Shown here: piece by piece, positions 59,617 to 59,619 of the stretch
How positions within the stretch are numbered: position 1 is the stretch's first letter
Layout of the letters: every line of letters starts with the position of its first letter
Source of the DNA: Paenibacillus qinlingensis
Lineage (GTDB): Bacteria; Bacillota; Bacilli; Paenibacillales; NBRC-103111
Reading direction: 5' to 3'
Assembly (NCBI RefSeq): GCF_013204845.1
Contig: NZ_JABMKY010000039.1
Location: 1-59,619 of the forward strand
Length of the DNA stretch: 59,619 nt
The notes under the pieces: model-generated
The model's input: only the letters and a program-made list of their open reading frames with translations
Database searches by the model: none
Told to the model about the DNA's origin: nothing
Translations under genes and position numbers: made by a program

Positions 59617-59619
59617 AGT

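Noticed and set aside
1..59619. CRISPR arrays, tRNA genes, insertion sequences, phage genes or toxin-antitoxin pairs
   Set aside because: I looked for regular spaced repeats, tRNA-like ends, transposase motifs and small paired genes; none was seen in the gaps of this gene-dense region.

Overview
The window is an almost uninterrupted stretch of bacterial housekeeping genes from a spore-forming, low-to-moderate GC Firmicute. Gene content, order and intergenic style fit a member of the Paenibacillaceae (Paenibacillus-like). Gene order follows the segment of the Bacillus subtilis chromosome between two rRNA operons near the origin. The ends show this directly: 5S rRNA and a strong terminator of a leftward rRNA operon lie at the right edge, and the tandem promoters and leader of another leftward rRNA operon lie at the left edge. 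Nearly every gene is on the minus strand; only pdaB, gerD and one unrecognised 131-residue gene are on the plus strand.

Read in the direction of transcription (right to left), the layout is as follows. (1) The heat-shock and protein-quality operon ctsR-mcsA-mcsB-clpC, behind a sigma-A promoter with a CtsR operator, then radA, disA, pssA, the unrecognised plus-strand gene, and a PIN/TRAM membrane protein (yacL-like). (2) ispD-ispF-gltX, a cysteine T-box, then cysE-cysS-mrnC-rlmB-rae1, and sigH. (3) rpmGB-secE-nusG, rplK-rplA, an L10 leader with rplJ-rplL, an rsmC-like methyltransferase, rpoB-rpoC. (4) An L7Ae-like gene, rpsL-rpsG-fusA-tuf. (5) The S10-spc-alpha ribosomal superoperon from rpsJ to rplQ, with secY, adk, map, a KOW-domain gene and infA inside it. 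(6) truA, rplM-rpsI, an adenylyl-sulfate reductase gene (cysH). (7) A sporulation and germination cluster: cwlD, salA, gerD, kbaA, pdaB and a SpoIIM-like gene.

Most of the products make or run the translation and transcription machinery; the rest link growth to stress (ClpC/McsB/CtsR), DNA integrity and c-di-AMP (RadA/DisA), cysteine supply (CysE/CysS/CysH) and sporulation entry or germination (SigH, KbaA, GerD, CwlD, PdaB).

I did not find an unknown multi-gene system. The least explained material is intergenic: (a) a family of four related palindromic elements at 11271-11324, 16289-16337, 39634-39690 and 49009-49056; (b) a 12-bp inverted repeat overlapping the rpoB promoter and acting as a possible upstream terminator; (c) complementarity between the two ends of the L10 leader; (d) an inverted repeat just upstream of the rpsL ribosome-binding site; (e) a 51-bp-spaced direct repeat between the rRNA operon and ctsR; and (f) the cysteine-containing 131-residue plus-strand gene with a near-consensus promoter.
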